Shown here piece after piece: positions 31,743-35,792 of a stretch of DNA of 35,792 nt. Made by a program: the position numbers and the translations under genes. Origin of the DNA: Bacteroidia bacterium (GTDB lineage: Bacteria; Bacteroidota; Bacteroidia; Bacteroidales; UBA932); contig JAGKTT010000033.1 of the NCBI GenBank assembly GCA_021153285.1, positions 1 through 35,792 of the forward strand, given 5' to 3'. The stretch's first letter is position 1. Every line of letters begins with the position of its first letter. The notes beneath the pieces are model-generated. The model was given only the letters and a program-made list of their open reading frames with translations. It searched no databases and was not told where the DNA came from.

Positions 31743-32635
31743 TCCAATATCCTCCTCATTGCTGCCAGATCCGCGTCATCCTTCAGAGCCAACGCCCTAT
31801 CGATATAATGCAGGGTCATTCTCTTATCTTCAGACTTTCTGTCCTGACGATATCTGGCGATATAGAATTCCACACAATTTTTATTTCTCGTAAAAAGCGA
31901 GTCCTTGACGTGCTCGAGCCTGCGTCTGGAAACCTCGGCACTTCCGTCGAAAAGGCTGCTGTAGCGTGTGTCAGCATAACTTTCAGAAATATCCTCCGCA
32001 GTCTCAATTCTATGCAGCGCCACATCGATGCTATCCTCACAGCACAACAGGGAATCCGCATAGCTGACAAGAGCGACATAGTCCCGGGCAGCCTGACGGG
32101 CCTGAGCATTCTTCGAGAATATTATAAATGATATTACACACACCAGTACTGCCGCAGATGCAAGCAGGATATATGAAAAAAGCTTCTTTCTAGGGCGCCT
32201 CACGACAGGGGCGATCCTTTCCTTTACCATCTTCTCTATCGATGCCCCGAAAAGCTGTCCCAGCATTATATCCGAATACTGGTTACGGCTGAACACCTCT
32301 GCAAGGATATCGGGAAGTTCCTCCGGGATACCCACAAATGCTCCATCCTTATTTACCGGGATTATATGACGATTATGCCTGTATGCGTGCTCGACCTCCT
32401 TCCTGACCCAGTCACCTTCCTGCATACATCTGTCCAAAGAACCGTTCGACAATATGAACAGAAATACCGGAGATGATTCTATTGCCTCCAATATCCTTTC
32501 ATCAAAGACACCATCCTTAAGTTCATCAAAATCAAGAAAGACGGAATAGCCTCTGAGTTCGAGTTCAGCCTTGATAGAGCGCGCGAACTCTCCTCCGCCA
32601 TCCCGGCGATAACTTATGAACACATCGTATTTCAT
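31739..32635 (-). CDS. TIR-domain transmembrane protein, SARM1-like catalytic region
   Basis: The 298-residue protein begins with a TIR domain (residues 1-140): KYDVFISYRRDGGGEFA, YSVFLDFDELKDG (box 2 region) and FILSNGSLDRCMQEGDWVRKE. The last segment is strikingly like human SARM1 (LSPGALDKCMQ...DWVHKEI), and Glu80 aligns with SARM1's catalytic Glu642. A basic stretch (RRPRKK, 146-151) precedes one membrane helix (about 152-173), leaving about 125 helical residues, presumably periplasmic. TIR enzymes cleave NAD+ to nicotinamide plus ADP-ribose or cyclic forms; activity here is predicted. It starts a tightly spaced minus run and is divergent from the TrkA-N/RyR membrane protein. Confidence 0.87.
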   Translation of the reverse strand: MKYDVFISYRRDGGGEFARSIKAELELRGYSVFLDFDELKDGVFDERILEAIESSPVFLFILSNGSLDRCMQEGDWVRKEVEHAYRHNRHIIPVNKDGAFVGIPEELPDILAEVFSRNQYSDIMLGQLFGASIEKMVKERIAPVVRRPRKKLFSYILLASAAVLVCVISFIIFSKNAQARQAARDYVALVSYADSLLCCEDSIDVALHRIETAEDISESYADTRYSSLFDGSAEVSRRRLEHVKDSLFTRNKNCVEFYIARYRQDRKSEDKRMTLHYIDRALALKDDADLAAMRRILE

Positions 32636-32658
32636 AGGATAAATTTCTGTATTTTGGC

Positions 32659-32666
32659 AAAGATAG
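32659..32666 (-). promoter_or_regulatory. -7 element for the TIR operon
   Basis: The minus-strand sequence TATCTTTG is an exact TAnnTTTG match, 23 bases upstream of the TIR ATG at 32635. No convincing -33 box was seen. Confidence 0.5.
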
Positions 32667-32708
32667 GAAAATAAGTCAGCTTTCTTATAAGATTATCATA
32701 TATTTTAT

Positions 32709-32716
32709 TAACTTTG
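32709..32716 (+). promoter_or_regulatory. -7 element for the TrkA-N/RyR membrane protein gene
   Basis: TAACTTTG is an exact TAnnTTTG match, 23 bases before the ATG at 32740. It lies in the same 104-base gap as the TIR promoter, so both genes are controlled from one divergent region. Confidence 0.5.
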
Positions 32717-32739
32717 AGCAAACTAACCTACTTTTTCCT

Positions 32740-34725
32740 ATGGGTACAGATACAGGAGGAATCATCATTATCGCGACCGGCATAGCTTACGGACTCATTC
32801 TTCAGCATATTACAGGCAAACGGCAGAATACTGATGCTCTGGTCAGAGCTTTCACAGGCATTTTCGCTGTCGGATTCGCCATCCATCTGATTCTTTTCGT
32901 CAAAATGTCACAGGATAGTGCCAGAACAGTTACTGACTGGCTGCTTATGACATATTTCTCGATCCAGTATGCATTGGAAATGTTCGTAGCAAAGACGATA
33001 GCATTCAAGGGGGCGGCAAGCGCCATATTAAGTGATAACCAGATACTGTTCACAGCATTGCTTATGACATATTACCTTGCCATAATCACCAGTGCAATGG
33101 TAATATTCCACTTTTTGTCCAGATGGGCATACAGCCGCAGATGGCTGTTCCGGAAAAAGAATATAAAGAGCGCAGAAGATGGAGGCAATCATATCTTCAT
33201 CGGCCTCAGCAAAGCTTCCATCCTTCTGGCTTCGGACATACGCAGACAAGGCTGCAGCGGAAAAATCATCTTCATTGACATTCCGAGCAAGTCGGATGTC
33301 CCTAAAGGAATTTCCATCTGGGATATAATTTCAAGATTCATCTTCAGGACAAACAAGAATGAAGCTATTGATGCTGATGTCATTCTGAAGGCAGACAAAA
33401 GAATGAAAGGGCTTTTGCCTTGGCTACGGAATCACGACAATAACGTCTATATCTTGTCAGATGACCAGGATATGAACATCAGACTTGCCGAAAAGCTGTA
33501 TCAGCTGGAAAACGTCCCTGAAGAGGCTCAGCTAAGATGCAGGATCTACTGTCACGCTGCGAAGGATGGAATATCTTCGATATACAGTTCAGTGACCGAC
33601 ATACGTGACAGACTCATATTCGTGGATTCCTCGTTCCTCGCGATTGAAAGCCTCAAGACCCACGATTCGGCTGAAACATATCCGGTCAGCTTTGTAAAGA
33701 AAGCCAAGGATGCGAAAAGCGGAAGACTTCTCGGTTATGTGGAGTCCGGGTTCACATCTGCGATCATAGGTTTCGGCGAGACAGGTCGCGAAGCCCTGAA
33801 ATTCCTTTACGAGTTCGGTTCCTTTGTCGGAAAAGACAAGGAAAAAGTTCCTTTCCAATGCCATATCTTCGATGATAACGCAGCAGAAGAAGCTGGAGAA
33901 CTCAAGCGTAAAATCAGCTTTCCTAATGCCTCAGAAGTACATTTCACCAGTTGCAAGGTGGAAAGCGAAAGGTTCTGGGAAGGTCTGGGCAAAACTATAA
34001 ATGAAATGAATTATATAGTAGTCTGCCTCGGTGACGACCAGGCCAATCTGAAGATTGCTACCGAGATTGCAGAATTTGCCCTTAGAAACGGAAGAGACCT
34101 GAAAGACAATTTCATAATAGCATTCCGCCAGCGGGAGTTCAGCATTCTCGATAAGGAGACAATCGAAAAAGCAAACCGCACTTTCGGAAACTGCCTGCGC
34201 CCGTTCGGAATGATGAAGGATATCTGGACACAGAATGTCATAAGCGCCAACGACATCACGACTATGGCCAAGAAGTTCTACTGCAGTTACCTTTCAGCCA
34301 CATCACAGGCAGAAGCAGAAACTGCCTGGGCAGAACGACTCACCAGACTTCAGTCTGATGATTATGCCACAAGGAACAAGGCCCGAAGACAGATTTCGCA
34401 GGATTATTCCAATTGCCTTCACGCCTTCACCAAAAGAGCATTATGCGATGCCCGGACGGCCGCCGCAGCTGAATTCATTCAGGACAGCTGGAATGACGGA
34501 CAGCACGTCGACAAGAAGAGATGTACTGATGAAGATGCCGCTGTCCTGGAATATCTGGCCGTCGGAGAACATATTCGCTGGAACGCTTCACACATCATAC
34601 TCGGATACAGATATGCAGAAGATACCAGCGATTTGAAATGCACTCACAACTGCATTGTCCCATACGACGCCCTGAGTGAGGAGACCAGACATTACGACTG
34701 GCTGGTGGTCAAGAATTCCTTATAG
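32740..34725 (+). CDS. Four-helix membrane protein with two Rossmann (TrkA-N-like) domains and C-terminal RyR-like domain
   Basis: The 661-residue protein has four membrane helices within residues 1-130 (GGIIIIATGIAYGL, FTGIFAVGFAIHLILFV, LLMTYFSIQYALEMFV, LAIITSAMVIFHFLS). Two Rossmann-type folds follow: HIFIGLSKASILLASDIRRQG near residue 149 and AIIGFGETGREALKFLYEFG near 345, the latter with a full GxGxxG nucleotide-binding loop. The C-terminus (about 605-661) reads GEHIRWNASHIILGYRYAED, CTHNCIVPYDAL and HYDWLVV, aligning with RyR domains and with the neighbouring free RyR protein. The layout resembles ligand-gated potassium channels with RCK-like domains, although no TVGYG-type filter is visible. 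Channel function and ligand are inferred. Confidence 0.72.
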   Translation: MGTDTGGIIIIATGIAYGLILQHITGKRQNTDALVRAFTGIFAVGFAIHLILFVKMSQDSARTVTDWLLMTYFSIQYALEMFVAKTIAFKGAASAILSDNQILFTALLMTYYLAIITSAMVIFHFLSRWAYSRRWLFRKKNIKSAEDGGNHIFIGLSKASILLASDIRRQGCSGKIIFIDIPSKSDVPKGISIWDIISRFIFRTNKNEAIDADVILKADKRMKGLLPWLRNHDNNVYILSDDQDMNIRLAEKLYQLENVPEEAQLRCRIYCHAAKDGISSIYSSVTDIRDRLIFVDSSFLAIESLKTHDSAETYPVSFVKKAKDAKSGRLLGYVESGFTSAIIGFGETGREALKFLYEFGSFVGKDKEKVPFQCHIFDDNAAEEAGELKRKISFPNASEVHFTSCKVESERFWEGLGKTINEMNYIVVCLGDDQANLKIATEIAEFALRNGRDLKDNFIIAFRQREFSILDKETIEKANRTFGNCLRPFGMMKDIWTQNVISANDITTMAKKFYCSYLSATSQAEAETAWAERLTRLQSDDYATRNKARRQISQDYSNCLHAFTKRALCDARTAAAAEFIQDSWNDGQHVDKKRCTDEDAAVLEYLAVGEHIRWNASHIILGYRYAEDTSDLKCTHNCIVPYDALSEETRHYDWLVVKNSL

Positions 34726-34730
34726 ACAAA

Positions 34731-35021
34731 TTACTCTTTCGTAATCTTGAATCCCAGTTTACTGATAAGCTTCAGGGTGCCGACAGCCGTATCACGATCA
34801 TAAGCCTTCTCTACTTCAGGGAGTTCTTCATAAGGGATCAGGCAGGGATGATGCTTGAGGGCATCATTGCGCTCCTCTCCATATGTCCATCCCTGATCCA
34901 TACGGCTCTGAGCCCACACTTCGTGAACATTCTTGGCCATCTGCTCGATCAGAGGCATCAATTCTTCAGGTAAACGGACATCACTTGTATCCATTGGCTG
35001 AGGTACATATTTATTTTCCAT
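34731..35021 (-). CDS. Stand-alone RyR domain protein
   Basis: The ATG at 35021 (MENKYVPQPMDTSDVRLPEE) gives 96 residues, almost exactly one RyR repeat; the longer frame to 35054 adds no conserved residues. The family pattern is strong: PMDTSDVRLPEELMPL, NVHEVWAQSRMDQGWTYG, HHPCLIPYEELPEVEKAYD and a closing LISKLGFKI. RyR domains form cytosolic parts of eukaryotic ryanodine receptors; bacterial stand-alone versions are of unknown ligand and function. The gene follows prsW by 51 bases and converges on the RyR-fused membrane protein with a 5-base gap. Confidence 0.92.
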   Translation of the reverse strand: MENKYVPQPMDTSDVRLPEELMPLIEQMAKNVHEVWAQSRMDQGWTYGEERNDALKHHPCLIPYEELPEVEKAYDRDTAVGTLKLISKLGFKITKE

Positions 35022-35072
35022 TGTTCTTTGGTTTTTATAGGATAAATAGAACAATATTACTGCCGGAATCTA

Positions 35073-35792
35073 TCACTGCAACTGTAATTTTTCACTATCT
35101 CTTTCCAGATGCTCGGCGATGCTCCTGCTGGCACGTTTACGCAGACTGTTGCACAATAGGATAAAAGCTATCATCAGGGCAGCACTTAGACCAGGAAGCA
35201 CCTCGACACTGAACAATATTGTATCAAACAGTCCGTGTGCCAGTATCGGAGCTCCCAGCACAAGCCACTTGACCTTTCGGCCGGCAGCAGGATAAAAACG
35301 GAAAAGAGAATAGTAATAACCCATCAGCACTCCGAAGAAGAAATGTCCCGGCACAGAAAACAATGCACGGGTAATGCCGACAGAGATCCACGACTCGTAA
35401 TTCGTAACAAGATACAATATATTCTCCACGGCAGCAAAGCCTAGAGAAACTACTGATGCATAGACAATTCCGTCCACATTTTCATCAAAGCATCTACTTT
35501 TACGTACAAAGAGCCAGAGCATCAGAAACTTAGCAATCTCTTCCGGAATCGCAGCCCCGAGAAAAGACAGCTTCACAGCATCAAGCAGGGTTTGAGTCTC
35601 CATCGAATAAAAGCCCGCAAATTCAAGTGGAGTCGAAATCAATAACGACACCGGTACCGACAATATTCCCATACCAAAGGCCTTGAGAAGCTCCTTTACA
35701 GGCTCTTTCTGGAATTTATCACGACGATAGATATAATATGCCAATATGGCGATGGGCGCCAGCGCGGCGAGGAGGATCAGGGGTAGTTGCAT
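35073..35792 (-). CDS. prsW: PrsW-family intramembrane metalloprotease
   Basis: The 239-residue protein begins with an ATG on the last three bases of the window; an earlier start outside it cannot be excluded. There are about eight membrane segments and the four PrsW motifs: PEEIAKF (E84, E85), FAAVENILY (E123), VPGHFFFG (H150) and AHGLFDT (H186, D190), which form the intramembrane zinc active site. PrsW proteases cut membrane-bound substrates such as anti-sigma factors; related proteases process prenylated or other membrane proteins. It precedes the RyR gene on the same strand. Confidence 0.88.
   Translation of the reverse strand: MQLPLILLAALAPIAILAYYIYRRDKFQKEPVKELLKAFGMGILSVPVSLLISTPLEFAGFYSMETQTLLDAVKLSFLGAAIPEEIAKFLMLWLFVRKSRCFDENVDGIVYASVVSLGFAAVENILYLVTNYESWISVGITRALFSVPGHFFFGVLMGYYYSLFRFYPAAGRKVKWLVLGAPILAHGLFDTILFSVEVLPGLSAALMIAFILLCNSLRKRASRSIAEHLERDSEKLQLQ

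Overview
This window reads as chromosome of an anaerobic member of the Bacteroidales (phylum Bacteroidota). The evidence is the recurrent Bacteroidota promoter element TAnnTTTG, sometimes with a TTTG/TTG at -33, and phylum-typical families (DUF4290, DUF3822, FISUMP, BACON and PEGA domains, FKBP lipoproteins, reverse rubrerythrin). The genus cannot be told from the sequence. Genes are densely packed; no stretch over 300 bases lacks a gene, and no rRNA, tRNA, CRISPR array, IS element or phage was seen.

Layout. (a) 1-1.6 kb, minus: partial rsmD and an apparent fusion of a membrane-anchored protein with DUF3822. (b) 1.7-7.7 kb, plus: DHH phosphoesterase, two FKBP-type lipoproteins, MATE exporter, cytidylate-kinase-like protein and a serine hydrolase. 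(c) 7.7-11.5 kb, minus: ackA-ptb-buk (acetate/butyrate formation) followed by a membrane-anchored AraC-type regulator. It diverges from a compact comEC through two interlocked promoters. (d) 12.8-16.8 kb: an apbE lipoprotein (minus), then a plus-strand FISUMP lipoprotein-lemA-TPM-TPM group. (e) 16.8-20.6 kb, minus: DUF4290-ftsK-lolA. (f) 20.7-26.6 kb, minus: an AddB-like/AddA-like helicase-nuclease pair whose addB-like gene is frameshifted and lacks an expected internal block. (g) 26.7-27.5 kb, plus: a 41-residue rubredoxin and a reverse rubrerythrin behind a strong promoter, ending in a shared bidirectional terminator. (h) 27.6-32.6 kb, minus: a tightly packed set in transcription order TIR-transmembrane protein, BACON/PEGA envelope protein, manA with a Cys/His-rich repeat insert, and an S4 RNA-binding protein. 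(i) 32.7-35.8 kb: a divergent four-helix membrane protein with two Rossmann domains and a C-terminal RyR-like domain, facing a prsW plus stand-alone RyR-domain pair.

The most interesting part is 31.7-35.8 kb. A TIR domain closely resembling human SARM1 around the catalytic glutamate, with a transmembrane helix, sits next to a putative ion-channel-like protein with NAD-binding-type folds. Two RyR domains, one fused and one free, are also encoded there. TIR enzymes can make (cyclic) ADP-ribose products, and the eukaryotic ryanodine receptor is linked to cyclic ADP-ribose signalling. A membrane TIR-to-RyR signalling system is therefore a testable inference, not something the sequence proves.

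Two genes (the DUF3822 fusion and addB-like) appear to have lost a block of protein sequence that their families normally carry. They are real deletions or assembly collapses; the sequence alone cannot decide.
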